The notes below the pieces were generated by a model. It was not told where the DNA came from. It ran no database searches and was given only the letters and a program-made list of their open reading frames with translations. Shown one piece after another: positions 51,963 through 63,800 of a DNA stretch of 64,000 nucleotides. This DNA comes from Enchytraeus crypticus (taxonomy: Eukaryota > Annelida > Clitellata > Enchytraeida > Enchytraeidae): contig CAJHZI010000266.1 in the NCBI GenBank assembly GCA_905160935.1, positions 372,001 through 436,000 of the forward strand, given 5' to 3'. A program made the position numbers and the translations under genes. Every line of letters starts with the position of its first letter. The first letter of the stretch is position 1.

Positions 51963-52012
51963 TGACTTTACAGTCGTCAAGCTCACCATCTGGTAGCACA
52001 CCAACTTAGATT

Positions 52013-52350
52013 GAAATAAAACTGCTTTACTCGCTGAACTTAAATAAAACTGCTGTACTCACTGAACTTAAATAAAACTGCTGTACTCACTGAACTTAAA
52101 TAAAACTGCTGTACTCACTGAACTTAAATATAACTGCTTTACTCACTGAAGTGACTTAAACTGCTTTCTCACTTACGTGACTTAAATAAAACTGCTGTAC
52201 TTACTGAAGTGACTTAAATAAAACTACTTTACTAACTTAAATGACTTACATAAAACTGCTTTACTCACTTAAATAAAATCACTTTACTCACTTTAATAAG
52301 ACTCTTTACTCACTTAAGTGACTTAGAACTGCTTTACTCACTTAACTGAA
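52013..52350. repeat. Tandem repeat, about 28 bp unit, in receptor intron 1
   Basis: Units of the type TAAATAAAACTGCTGTACTC plus ACTGAACT, about 11 copies, decaying toward the right into CTTAAGTGAC variants. The tract ends 40 bp from the signal-peptide exon. Confidence 0.9.
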
Positions 52351-52392
52351 ATAGAACTGCTTAAACCTTATAGAGACTTAATTTGTAGTTAC

Positions 52393-52489
52393 CTGCTGCT
52401 AATGTCAACAAACATCTGCTTCCAGCTATGTAGAATAATAATATTAAATCAATCTTTAATCGCCGGATCAAAATTCCTGAAAGATACAT
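52393..52489 (-). CDS. Ig-type receptor gene, signal-peptide exon
   Basis: ATG at 52489. The exon encodes a basic N-region (LIRRLK) followed by a hydrophobic core (IDLILLFYIAG) and CLLTLAA, then ends in phase 1 at donor G|GTAACT. The next exon in phase is at 51322. Gene order on the minus strand is therefore: signal, Ig, Ig, (Ig, Ig), transmembrane, cytoplasmic. Confidence 0.6.
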
Positions 52490-53190
52490 TTTGAATCATT
52501 CGACATGTAATTGCAGTAACAATAGCAACAACAATTTCCATGTTGACGCATTGAAACTCTTAACACTCTCGCTTTTAATGAGAACACGGGGCCCTAATTA
52601 AGGCATCTGAAACTTGTCTGAAGGTTGAAGTCACTCGACCTGAGCAGCCCCTCAAATGTAAGAAAACTCAAAAGTGTACATTAATACTCAGATTACACAT
52701 GTATTGCATACTGACGATTAAAACTACAACAATAATAAAAACCAGAGCGCAACTATCATCCATGACATTACCGAGCACTATGAAATCAAAGTTATTGCGA
52801 AGTGTACAAACAAAAAATACAAATCTTTTATATTGTCTATAAATAATACAGATCCATTAGGCCTATATAAAACCAGTCGATGATTTCACTAGAAGGCTAA
52901 TGTATTAAATTACTTTTGATAACAAATAAATAATAAGAGTTATTAATAGGCCTAATAGTTATTCTGTTTTTTCCAAAATACTAATAATAAATTAAAAGAA
53001 ATAACAGTGTAATAATAAAAAGTGTACTTTTTAAAATGGAGAATACAAGCTTTAAAGAACTTTCTAAACACACAGATTGGGCTTCTCTTCAGACAGCTGC
53101 AACTCAGTCGGTATCGAGGTCAAATTAAGCTTCAACCTCGATCTTCTTCCAAGCGATACATTATAATATTGTACTAAATAGGCAATGAAG
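52490..53190. other. Host upstream region, nothing recognised
   Basis: AT-rich. A promoter for the receptor gene would be expected here, but I see no clear element. Confidence 0.4.
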
Positions 53191-53194
53191 GAAG

Positions 53195-53480
53195 TTAACA
53201 GGAAACTACAGTCAATGGAAATGTGGATATGAAGAAGAATGGACGGGATTAGCTGGACTTAAAAGGTTACAAAAGAAGAAGTTCGAGAGAGTTGGTACAG
53301 ACAGACAGTTGATAAATGTATTTAGAAATAGGAAGAAGAGTTGGATAGGACCTATTCTTTGAGGAGAAAGTCTACTAAAATAGGTAATAGAAGGCAGAAT
53401 GGAAGGAAATAGAGGCAGAGACAGGCTGAGATATGCAGAAATATTCCATGCACCTCTCTCTGAACTCATGATTGTTGCTA
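53195..53480 (+). mobile_element. RTE-like LINE 3' fragment
   Basis: GGAAATGTGGAT.TG.AGAAGAATGGA and the following 250 bp parallel 62895-63130 of the LINE copy near the right end, with indels that break the frame. Confidence 0.75.
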
Positions 53481-53819
53481 CTTACAACATATCGAAGTAA
53501 TATTAATTTCACTTAAAATATATAAGGATATAAAACCAAGCTTAAAGTCAATTTTCTGTCTGGAAATCATAGCAGTGGCAGGGCTACCACTGGATTCCAA
53601 CTCTTCACCTACTGATCGTGCAAAAGCTAGAACTCAGATTAATATTGACTGCATAGGTCTATGACATAATTACGCTATTAGCTAATTACTAATTACTCTA
53701 CTAGCACTATCTCGGAACTTTCCCGGAAACTCATTAAACTTTAGCTGCAGCTACATTAGCTACTATACTCTCGCATCGAGTATTTATATGGACAATTATC
53801 CTAATACTCCTCAATCTCT

Positions 53820-54046
53820 CTCTTAGTGCACTGCCCATTGGCAGGTCCATGGTATATAACGCCTCCACTCTTCTCTGTTTTCCGGTTTCTCTTCATGTCC
53901 ACATATAGATGTATCTTTAAATAATCTATAGCAATCCTTTCCCGTGTTGCGCCCGGGTGTGGTTGGAACCACTGCAGAATAGTGCAACTGTAAGAAAACT
54001 GCCGCGTGTACGTAAGAGGCGACTAAGGTAGGTGTGAGGAAGGCTA
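53820..54046 (-). mobile_element. RTE-like LINE 3' end and adjoining dispersed repeat
   Basis: AGTGCACTGCCCATTGGCAGG, then TCCATGGTATATAACGCCTCC, is the LINE 3' end in reverse. The following block (TGCGCCCGGGTGTGGTTGGA...GCGACTAAGG) is the reverse of 54655-54745. Confidence 0.6.
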
Positions 54047-54419
54047 CCTCGAACCTGCCACTTGGCAGTGCACTGAAGAAGAAGAAGATATGAATTTCTA
54101 ATCAGATCAAACAACATCCTATGTCTTGGTCTTCCTCTTTATCTTTTCCCTTGCATTCTGCATTCTATTACATCCTTTTGTTGTGTATGTCATGTAAAAC
54201 CTGAGAAAAAAATTGCATGGTAAGGTGGGTCCCCTTAACCCACCTTACCATGCAATTTTTTTCTCAAGCTTTACATGACATACACAACAAAAGGATGTAA
54301 TGGAATGAAGAATGCAAGGGAAAAGATTAAGAGGAAGACCAAGACATAGGATGTTGTTTGATCTGATTAGAAATTCATATCTTCTTCTTCAGTGCACTGC
54401 CAAGTGGCAGGTTCAAGGT
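54047..54419. repeat. Near-perfect palindrome, arms about 183 bp, of LINE 3' sequence
   Basis: The left arm from CTCGAACCTGCCACTTGGCAG is repeated in reverse complement up to CTGCCAAGTGGCAGGTTCAAG. The centre is GGGTCCCCTTAACCC at about 54226-54240. Only scattered mismatches are visible. The sequence is the 3' part of an RTE-like LINE (GRPRHRMLF frame), present head to head. Confidence 0.88.
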
Positions 54420-54750
54420 ACATATTCATACCCAAAGTCTGCTTTCTCACTCCATAAGAGCACTTCTTAAATCAACAAGTTAATCCCTTCACGAAGTCTA
54501 TGCCTTATCCATACCTTCTGTACATGTAGCTTATGATTGGGAAAGGATTGCCTTCTGAGGTGTTTTCCCGTGTCCTTCCTCAGTTAGATGGATTAATTAC
54601 CATTTAATCTCGAGAGAAAATATTTCATGGTGAGTTGGGTCCCATCTTGGCATCCTCAGCTCCTGCCTTAGTCGCCTCCTACGTACACGCGCAGATTGTT
54701 TGTGGTTGCCCTATTCTGCAGCGGTTCAACCACACCCGAGCACAACACCG
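54420..54750. repeat. Dispersed repeats
   Basis: It contains the GGTACATATTCATACCCAAAGTC family (compare 36247 and 38090), followed by the TGCCTTAGTCGCCTCCTACG family. Confidence 0.55.
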
Positions 54751-55285
54751 GGGAGAAATTCATATATAGAGTTGAACAGGTATACTAAGGATACAATTTA
54801 TTGGAAGAGTTCCTGCCGCTTGGCAGTGCAGAAGAACATTCCTTTTGCTATACCATTATTCTTGAGGATTATGCTTATGAAGAAGTGGGCCACCTATGCT
54901 TTCCTCAACACTGATATAATATAATATATTAAATGTTAAATTACATTTAAAATATAATAATAAGAAATACTAAAATTTTAAATACAAACCATATTAATAA
55001 AGTAATAATAATAATATATTAGTAACATTAATAAAATTAATGCACATGTATATTCATAATGCAAAACGACAGATATCTTCCGATTTTTCATGAGGCAAAA
55101 CGCACAAGATTATTTATAATCCAGTTAATATTTTGCTAAATTTCATATCCTGAATAGACGATAACGAGATACATGTATCTAGGCTATCAAGTATTTACTA
55201 AATGTCGTATTACAAATTATTGTGTTGATTTATACTTCAGATTAGGCCTATTAATAACGAGTTTATGCGCAATTTATTAATCATT
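54751..55285. other. AT-rich host DNA
   Basis: Nothing recognised beyond AATAATA-rich stretches. Confidence 0.4.
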
Positions 55286-55286
55286 T

Positions 55287-55288
<2 letters not shown>

Positions 55289-55341
<53 letters not shown>

Positions 55342-55476
55342 TATATATGTATATATACATACATATAGGCCCAATGCAGTATACATGTATATATATATAT
55401 ATATATACATATTTATTTATATACACATACATACATATATGTACATTGTACATATATATAGGTATATACATACATG

Positions 55477-55490
<14 letters not shown>
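55289..55490. repeat. (TA)n / TATACATA microsatellite cluster
   Basis: Long TA tracts at 55289-55337 and 55388-55410, with TACATA variants between. Open frames here are artefacts. Confidence 0.9.
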
Positions 55491-55509
<19 letters not shown>

Positions 55510-55945
55510 AGATTTAACGTCCGTTGATGATATCAGGACGTCCCCATCACATGACACTACAATTCTATTCACCCCAAACTATCTGAATAAACATGTGCTG
55601 AAGTGTAAGAAAATGATCCTAAACGCTGCCGGTCCGGTGATCGAAAAACAGTCAGACAAGATGAAAAAAGTATATGGTGGGAAGAGATATGTTTTCAACC
55701 TACAACGGAAAGTGAAAGTAGTATAGCATGAGCGAAGATCAGGGGGTAGAGAGTTCCAAACAACAGGAGCTGAGAAAGAAAATGAACATCTGCCTAAAGA
55801 ACTGAGGATATTAGGAATTTTTAGCAGTTTGGAATCGGAAGAACGAAGCTTAAGAGAAAGGTTGATTTTGGCCTGGAGCCTTGAGGATCGACAGACAACA
55901 CATGTTGAGAATTCTGAACGCTTTGAAAACGCATGAGAGAAGAAG
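55491..55945 (-). mobile_element. L2/CR1-like LINE 3' fragment
   Basis: (TAA)n, then AAAGATTTAACGTCCGTTGA and GGACGTCCCCATCACA at one end, resembling the tail region of the LINE at 42120-44680. Diverged and frame-broken. Confidence 0.65.
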
Positions 55946-55964
55946 ATAAGCTATTATATACAGC

Positions 55965-55968
<4 letters not shown>

Positions 55969-56045
<77 letters not shown>

Positions 56046-56055
56046 TATATATATA
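55969..56055. repeat. (CT)n-(TA)n microsatellite
   Basis: About 17 CT units followed by about 25 TA units. Confidence 0.95.
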
Positions 56056-56057
56056 AT

Positions 56058-56436
56058 AGTAATAATAATAATAATAATAATAAAGGTTTAACGTCTGTTT
56101 CCTCATCCAGGGATGATGTCAGGGACGTCCCCAAAAATAACACACATCACTACCGATCAAATCACCCAGACCAATCTGCAAAAGAAATGTGCTGAGGAGA
56201 AGTAAAGTCCTAAAAGAAAGCCAGTCTGATCAAAAAATGGTCAGGGTAGATTGATTATGTCTATGGTGGGAAAAGGTAAGTCTGAAGCTTTCTAGAGAAT
56301 GTTGAAAAAGAAGAGCAAGAGCGAAGATTAGCAGGTAAAGAGTTCCTGATTGTGGGTGCTGTGTAGGAAAATAAACGTCTGCTCAAAGATTTGAGAATAT
56401 TTGGAGCAAAGAGAAGATTGGCATCGGTGGAACGAT
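56058..56436 (-). mobile_element. L2/CR1-like LINE 3' fragment
   Basis: It begins with (AAT)n and AAAGGTTTAACGTCTGTTTCC on the plus strand. It includes the last 60 codons of the RT ORF (SFSYTAPTIRNSLPANLRSC equivalent at about 56320-56380). It is closer to the 42120-44680 copy than the fragment before it. Confidence 0.8.
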
Positions 56437-56459
56437 ATATATATATACAGTACATGTAT

Positions 56460-58490
56460 ATATATCCATTTTGCAGATAGGCCTATATTGACTCAGTGGA
56501 AGTAGTTTAACTTGTCATCAGGGTAATTATCACAATTGATTACATACAATATATCAAAGATATCGTGTCAATAATTTTAGTGTAATTGTGAAAGAAGTCG
56601 AATAAAAATAAAATTAAGTATTACATATACAAAAAATAATAATTAACAAATATAATGAAATCAAATCAAAATTACAAAATTATAAAAGAAGTCAATGAGA
56701 AAGTTAAAAGAGCATAACATGGCAACATTATTTATCTATAAGTGGCAATAAATTTGTATGTAGTGACTATAGATCTAAAATTCATTTTAACGTACTTTAC
56801 AATCTACAGCAACAATCTTTAGAATCCTTAAACATCTTCTAACCCTAATCAATGGTTAAAGTGGAGATACGCCCCGTAGCTCTAATTTTTTCTGATGTTC
56901 GTTCCCCTGCGGGGATCCCATATTAGATACTAGGAGATCTGTAAATATATGTACATTACAGGGAACCAGACAAATTGTGAACGTTCCCCTAGCACTCAAT
57001 TCATACTTTAACCACTGACTCTAATCCCAACTCTGATCCTACTTCCCAAAACCTAACCTTGAAGATATCTGCAAATAAATTGTTCAAGAGAAAGAAAACA
57101 TTTAAATAAAAAACTTAATGGTGCCATGGAAGCATATCCGTATCATTAATGACCTTCACCAATTCTTAGCGTAGCAGTAAGCTTTCGAAAGTATAGCTGC
57201 GCTCGTTGGCCATTGCCTTCTACCCTTAACGCTTAATCGCCTAGTACGACTGCATTTTACGGTTTAAATTTGCTGAGTAGTTAAGCCTAGGTTAATTAAT
57301 TTAGCCATTAATTATGAATGACAGGTTTGAAACAAACTCTCACAATAGTTCGCAGAAAGAGTCAATATGGAAATAAACGATGCTAAGTTAGAACATTTAA
57401 AGAGTTTAAGATATTTGAGACATACGATACCACAAAGTGTTTTAAACGAATTGAAGAGTTTAAATAGGAGATAGACCGATGATACGGTGTGGGACGGAGA
57501 GGAAAGGAGTGGAGAATGTTTATTCAGGCCATCCCGACCCTAGTTAAACTGGAATGCAAGGGAAGAAGAAGATTCAGTATTAAATTGTTATAATGTTTTT
57601 ATTAGGTACAAATTAAGTGAAAATGTAAATTGAAAATATGCAAAATAGAACCCTTTTGTAAAGTAAAGACTAGCTTAAATCAGACTAATTACTTTATTTT
57701 ATTTCAGGAATAAATATAAATATTGAGATAAATTGAACTCTGCATTAGATCTTGTAGTTAACCGATCTTTTACCGATCTTTTGCCGATCTTTTACCGATC
57801 AGTTTACTGATGATTTACTGAGAGTAGAGTAAAATCTCGGGAATTCCCGTGACGGGTAAACCGATAATTATCTAAATAATTTAGACAAGTTATTAAATAA
57901 GCTTAGAATTAAGATATTGAAAACTAAATCGATAGATATAAATATGAATTAATGTTTTCACTACTGAAATAATGTCATTTAACCTGCTATTTTAATGAGT
58001 ATATCTTAATCCAATTGAGAATAATCAATATAACACCAGGAAAAATATCAATTTTTCTATTTTTGCGTACACAGTACGAAACAACCTTGAATATTAATTT
58101 AGCTTCTAGATATCTAAATTTAACAAAATTTAACTAATTAGGCCTACATTAAATTGTATCAGCTTAATAATAGTCCATATAAATAAGCTATATCCATGAC
58201 AGCTTCTTTATTAAAGATAGGATTATAATATTACAGTAAAGTAAGGATTATAAGAATAGACAATAAAAATAATCAAAATGAATTTTTATCTAGAATAGAT
58301 ACTATAATTCATTGATGATATTAATTATTGATTAATGGACCCCAATTATTCGAAGTTTATTTGTAAAAATTTTCATCCTGTATGGGAATAATTTTACATG
58401 GTTCCGATGTTTCTGATCAGACAAGTCATCGAAAAGAAGCCTTTATTAGAGTAGAATGAAGAGGCCATAATGTGCTTTGTTCATTTTTCA
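56460..58490. other. Host DNA, no recognised genes
   Basis: AT-rich. A repeat fragment CCCGACCCTAGTTAAACTGG lies at 57530-57550. A local repeat of CGATCTTTTACCGATCTTTTGCCGATC occurs at about 57764-57800. Confidence 0.5.
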
Positions 58491-58499
58491 CACGCTAAT

Positions 58500-59660
58500 G
58501 ATTCAGTTTCAAGAAAATGTTAGTGGAAAATCCTAAAGAAATACAAAGTGTGACAATAATAATCAGAATCATTGGCAATTGCAAACTTTAGTCTGGATGG
58601 AAGTGTAAAGGATTCTGGATTCAAGGTAGAAACGAGGCTCAGACAAGGATACATCCTCTCCTCGATATTTGAGACGTCCGGTATTGAAACTACATCATTT
58701 GTAAAGAATCTACAAAACTCAAAACGCATACAATGTTGAGTGATTGCTGAGAACCAAGCAAGAATTATGGGCTACTGGAAGCAATGACTACAGAAAGTGG
58801 CCAGTTTGACTTGAGAATTGATCAAAATAAAATCAAATTGATGTTAACAACAAGAAATGCAATGTCCGCAAAGCAGTTAAACTCCAGGAATAATTTAATG
58901 AAATTTTAAGTAAGTTTGTTTATCTCATAAGCGAAATGAAAGCAGAAGGAAGATCAGACTAAGAAATTAATACATGTAGAAGAATTGCTCTAGTAGGGGC
59001 AACATTTAGAAAAAAGGCAGAAAGTCATGATAGGGTATGATGCCAAACTTGAGATTAAAATCAAAATACTCAAAACCTGCGTGATACGGTTCTAACTTAC
59101 GGATATGAATCGTGATAAATATCATTATGTAATGGAAAAGCAATTAAATGGAATTTTTGCTTTGGGCTGAACAGGTGGCATGTTGTTAAGTTGCTCGACG
59201 TCAGATCAGTATTTCAGGCCTCAAATCCAGTGCTCTCCCCGTCACTGATATATTATCCAGCAGGAAACCTACGTTAAACTTGACTTTACATCTAAGCTTT
59301 AGTTGTTGAAAATCAATAACTGATTTTGGAGAATATTTATAATCCGTTAAATAAATGAGGATATTATAGGAGAAGGATACAAGAATAAATGGTGAGTAAA
59401 ATTAATAAGAAAAGAATAAAGAAATGAGCAGAACATGTGCTGCGGATGGAAGATAGCAGTATCCCCTGATAGCTATTTAACTACAAAACTGATATCAAAA
59501 CAACAGTGGAAAGATCTAAAAGAAGATGGAAAGATTGTTTCCAAGACGTTCGGAAAGCTGCTGGATTTAATATTCAAGAGCAAACAGGTGAAAAAAGGAA
59601 TGAACATCAAACGTCGAGGTGATGGCAGAGAAGAGAATTTTGTGGAGGAACATCATTAAA
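58500..59660 (+). mobile_element. Degraded RTE-like LINE with SINE inserted
   Basis: Recognisable pieces of the LINE C-terminal region (a TFRKK...LEIKIKILKTCV-like stretch near 59010-59075) lie upstream of a SINE relic at 59160-59290. WKDLKEDG-type sequence follows to 59660. Many frameshifts. Confidence 0.55.
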
Positions 59661-59802
59661 AAATCGTTGACTGGAACTACTCCTACGATGATTGCACGAC
59701 AGAAAGATTAATGTAGATAGAAAAGTTTGTTTATGATTAAACCAGTAGGCTCGGTACAGATATTTCTATAATGTAGGCCCATAGTGTGTATGAGAGATTG
59801 GA

Positions 59803-59954
59803 TTAAATTTCATGACAAATGTTGAATTCAGGATCTAGTTCTTTGATTTCGTGACTAATGGTTTCAGCGTCATCTTCTTTCACAGAGCTTTCAACTGCAT
59901 TCAGCATGGCCATGCATTCAACCTGAGAGGGCATAGTTGTTGGACTCAAAGTTT
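59803..59954 (-). CDS. Terminal coding exon of another host gene
   Basis: A good acceptor (TTATTTTGCAG|) opens a phase-1 exon of 50 codons ending in TAA at 59805-59803. The product is acidic and helical (PSQVECMAMLNAVESSVKED...EIKELDPEFN). The phase matches the Ig-type receptor exons. It could be the cytoplasmic end of a third receptor copy whose other exons lie to the right, but no such exon is seen before 64000. Confidence 0.45.
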
Positions 59955-59959
59955 CTGCA

Positions 59960-61165
59960 AAATAAATAATTCTTAAACAATCATTTTAATAAAGTGAGGA
60001 ATAATCCTGATTTGTTTCAAAGTCTGAATTTTTATCAGTGACGGATGAGTATCTATTTCAATATTTAGGCATTCGGTTCGTAAAATTTGAGAGACGTTGC
60101 TAAGCTTCCAATACCCCTATAGTGATATACCAATTTGTAGGTCTAAACTACATATTTTTGCTTAAATATTCTTCTAAGTACACTGCGTACTATTAGGTAG
60201 ACCAAAAAGTTGATAATTTCACTAAGATAATGCCTTTTCTAACCCTTATTGTCCTGGTCTGTGAAATATTATACACATAATTCCTCGTTGCCTTAATCAA
60301 TTTTACTTTATGCATTAGGGAATTCTCCTCCAATACATGTATATGGTTATATATTAGAATGCACTACTAATCAAAGTAACATTATTTTATGTAAAGTATG
60401 TTAGTAAATATAAATTGGCTTAATTGTTTGTTCTCCCTGGCATCGATCAAATTGATCTAATTAAAGATAAAGCTCACTTGATTGTAATACGCCAGATTAA
60501 ACAAACGACCGATTTGTTTTGTTATCAATAGAACGTTTAAGTAAATTTCAGGATGTGCCAAAATCGCTAGAGAGACATTGTTCATGTCAATTAGTACTGC
60601 TTATTATCAAAATTATGTACCATTTTTGGCAATATGTAGGTCGCAAATCAGTTAAATATTTGACTTGCCTATTTACTACGTGCATTGTTCGTGTATATTA
60701 ACGATGGTTACAAAAGTGTTTCTAAAAACAAGTGATTTCAGTTCATAAAATTTGCCTTGCAGATAAATTTAGCCAAGTTAGCATCAGTTTCCTGCTCGAT
60801 AGCTAACCAGTTACTGGTTAGAACTGGATTTAAACCCTGCTCATACTGGTCCACTGTCAAACGACTTTCCAACATGCCATCAGCCCAGCCCATTTTGCCC
60901 AAGACCTATCAATTTTTTATCCATATTAAATATACTGTCGAATTAGATGTGAGCAGACGTATAATTTTCAAATTAACTATCTGCAGGGAGCTCTGTGAAA
61001 TTTGCCCTTTGCTGTCCCAGTTTGCAAAAATTAAATTCTATAAAAATTTCCTCATGCCTTAATATTATCTATTTCAATTCAGCCACTAGGGAATTCTGCT
61101 CCTCTGCATGGTTCTACATTATAATGCATTACTATCAAAGTAAGATTATTTTAAACAAAATATAT
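59960..61165. other. Host DNA, no recognised genes
   Basis: A segment at about 60240-60400 and another at 61020-61150 share ATTAGGGAATTCTCCTCC / CTAGGGAATTCTGCTCC and a TATAATGCA.TACTA.TCAAAGTA.. stretch, suggesting an old duplicated repeat. A possible tRNA-like SINE relic lies near 60755-60905. Confidence 0.4.
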
Positions 61166-61169
61166 TCGC

Positions 61170-63225
61170 AGTTTCAGGAAGTAGTTGAAAGAGAAGTTAA
61201 GGAAATGAAGGACTACAAAAGAACAGGGGTAAATGAAAGATGGTGTCAGCTAAAGGAGGCAAATAGGTGTAAAAGAAGTTTTTGGCTTTCGTAAAGCAAA
61301 TACAGCTAAAAATCCTTGGATCACAAGCGAGATGCTATACAAAATGGATGAAAGGAGGAAATGGAAAAGTATTGACACCAGTCATGGCCGAAGGAATCAT
61401 AGAAGCTTAAACAATGAACTTAGAAGAATTACAGACAAAGCAAAAGATCATTGGTGGAGTGAAAAGTTTAATGATTTAGCAGAATATGATAGAAGAGGGA
61501 GATCGGATCTATTATACCAGGAAGTCAGGATATTAACAAGAACCGATAAGAAAAAGAAAGGAGATGCGAAGAACATTAGTATAATGGGTAAAGATGGGGA
61601 ATTGAAGACCGAGCTGGAAGAAGTAAAAGAAAGATGGAGAGAATATGTAGAGGAATTGTATGATAAGGCTGGTAAACCAGTTCAGGAGAATTTTAAAATA
61701 CAAGAAAATATCATAGAAAACGATAAAAGGGGCCCCGATTTAATGAAGGAGGAAATTTATTCTGCAATTAACAGTATGTAGAAGGGGAAAGCAGTAGGAA
61801 TAGATGAAATCCCAGCAGAATTCTTAAAAATGTTGGAAGGAGAAACACTCAATAAGTTAGTGGAGGTATGTATGGAAGTGTACAATACAGGTATTTGGCC
61901 AGACGACTTTACCAAGTCAGTGATGATTCCAATTCCTAAAAAAGCCAATGCTGTGGAGTGTTCGGATTACAGAACAATCAGTTTAATACCTCATGCATAT
62001 AAATCTTATTAAAGATAATAAATAATGGCATTCAGTCGAAAGCGGAGATGATACTGAGCAAGACACAATTTGGTTTTAGGAAAGGATGCGGCACAAGAGA
62101 AGCAATAGGGGTAATGCGGGTGCTTTGTGAAAGAAGCCTAGAATATGAAAATGACGTTTTTGTATGCTTTGTAGACTTCGAGAAGGCCTTTGACAGGATT
62201 GATTGGATAACGATGAAGAATATCTTGAAAAGAATAAGAATTGATTAGAGAGATAGAAGACTAATTTTGAAATTTTACATGAATCAAAGAGCAGTAATCA
62301 AAATTCAACAAGAATATTCAGAAGAAGGCGAAATAGGACGTGGAGTAAGACATGGTTGTAGCATTTCGCTGCTGCTATTTAACATTTACGCTGAGGCAAT
62401 GATGGGGGAAGCCATGGAAGACATGGAAGAAGGAATAAAAGTAGGAGGGAAATTGTTACAAGATGTACGATTTGCATATGACCAAGGAATGGTAGCGGGT
62501 AGCGAGATTGGACTGCAGAAGATAATGGATAGGCTGAATGATACGGCATTGAGATATGGCATGAAGATTAATATAAAAAGATCAAGGTTATGAGAGTGTC
62601 CAATAATAAAGGTGAAGTTAATATCACAATAAATAGTACGAAATTGGAACAGGTAAAGAGTTTCAAATATTTGGGTCATATTATAACCGATGACGGGAAA
62701 TATGAGACTGAAATATACAGTAGGATTGCACAAGCAAAAGCGGCCTTTGGTAGTAGAAAAGAACTATTAACAAAAAGTCTAAAGAAAGACACAAACATAA
62801 AGATAGTAAAAACTTTGGTTTTCACCACGCTATTGTATGGATGTGAAACATGGATCTTAAGGAAGGAAGATATTAGGAAACTGGAGGCATTGGAAATGTG
62901 GATTTGGAGAAGAATGGAGAGGATTAGCTGGACCCAAAAGGTTACAAATAGGAAGTTCTGAAGATAGTTGGCACAGATAGACAGTTGATAAATGTATTAA
63001 GGAAGAAGAGTTGGATAGGACACATTCTAAGGGGGAAGGTCTATTAAAAGAGGTCATAGAAGGTAGAATGGAAGGAAAAAGAGGCAGGGGTAGGCCGGGA
63101 TTAGGTATGTTAGATGTTTTAAAGACCCACTCATATGTGGAAATGAAGAGGAAGGCGGAAGACAGAGAAGAGTGGAGGCGTTATATACCATGGACCTGCC
63201 AGTAGGCAGTGCACTAAAAGAGAAT
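61170..63225 (+). mobile_element. RTE-like LINE, degraded copy
   Basis: RT sequence can be followed from EMKDYKRTGVNERW (61200) through GIDEIPAEFLK (61800), FGFRKG (62070) and CFVDFEKAFDRIDW (62165) to the C-terminal FKYLGHIITDDGKYETEI (62665). The catalytic FADD is changed to FAYD near 62470. Stops lie at 61779 and 62246, with frame shifts near 62010, 62590 and 62960. The 3' end GGACCTGCCAGTAGGCAGTG is shared with fragments elsewhere. Confidence 0.85.
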
Positions 63226-63239
63226 ATTCGCAAAATCTA

Positions 63240-63400
63240 AATTGCTTTGATAGTTTGCTTTCTTAAATCAGCAAAGAGTCTATTCACCCGCATGTTCAGA
63301 ACTTCCGCAAGTGTCATTCATTGCCAGGTAGTCATCCTGACTAGGAGGTAGGAGGGGTCCAGGGTAATCTGGAATAAGAACAAAATAAACATATTTGTGA
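63240..63400 (+). repeat. Dispersed repeat related to 45710-45870
   Basis: Shared core CACCCGCATGTTCAGAAC and CATCCTGACTAGGAGGTAGG; both copies lead into an AATAAA.CAA-like end. Confidence 0.65.
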
Positions 63401-63594
63401 ATAAGAAAGATCATTCTACTTTTCTATTGATCATGTAAGTTACGTTATCTTGTGACAATCTGAGAGTAAACTCTCGGACATTCACTGGACTGGCTACACG
63501 GAAAATGGACTAAATTGCCTAACGGATATAACATGTGGTACTAAAAGTGATAGATATCAACATAGTTAATCATTTCACTATAATGTGTTATTAT

Positions 63595-63800
63595 TATTAT
63601 TATACCTGTGTTGAGTTTGGGTTGCTGAAGAATAGACCAGCCGTGGACTGAACGTGTCGTAAAAGGCAACAAAGCACTAAGATCCGAATCAACGTCAGAA
63701 ATGACAATCTGTTGGTGTGCGCCTAAGCTCCAGAAATTGTTATACATTTTTCCTAATCACGACCCTAGGTAAACTGGGGTTAAAGGGAAGATGATGATGA
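63595..63800 (+). repeat. Dispersed SINE-like repeat
   Basis: AGACCAGCCGTGGACTGAACG, GTCGTAAAAGGCAACAAAGC and the end GACCCTAGGTAAACTGGGG followed by GAAGATGATGATGATG match the reverse of 31365-31600. The last 200 bp of the window are AT-rich with no feature. Confidence 0.6.
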
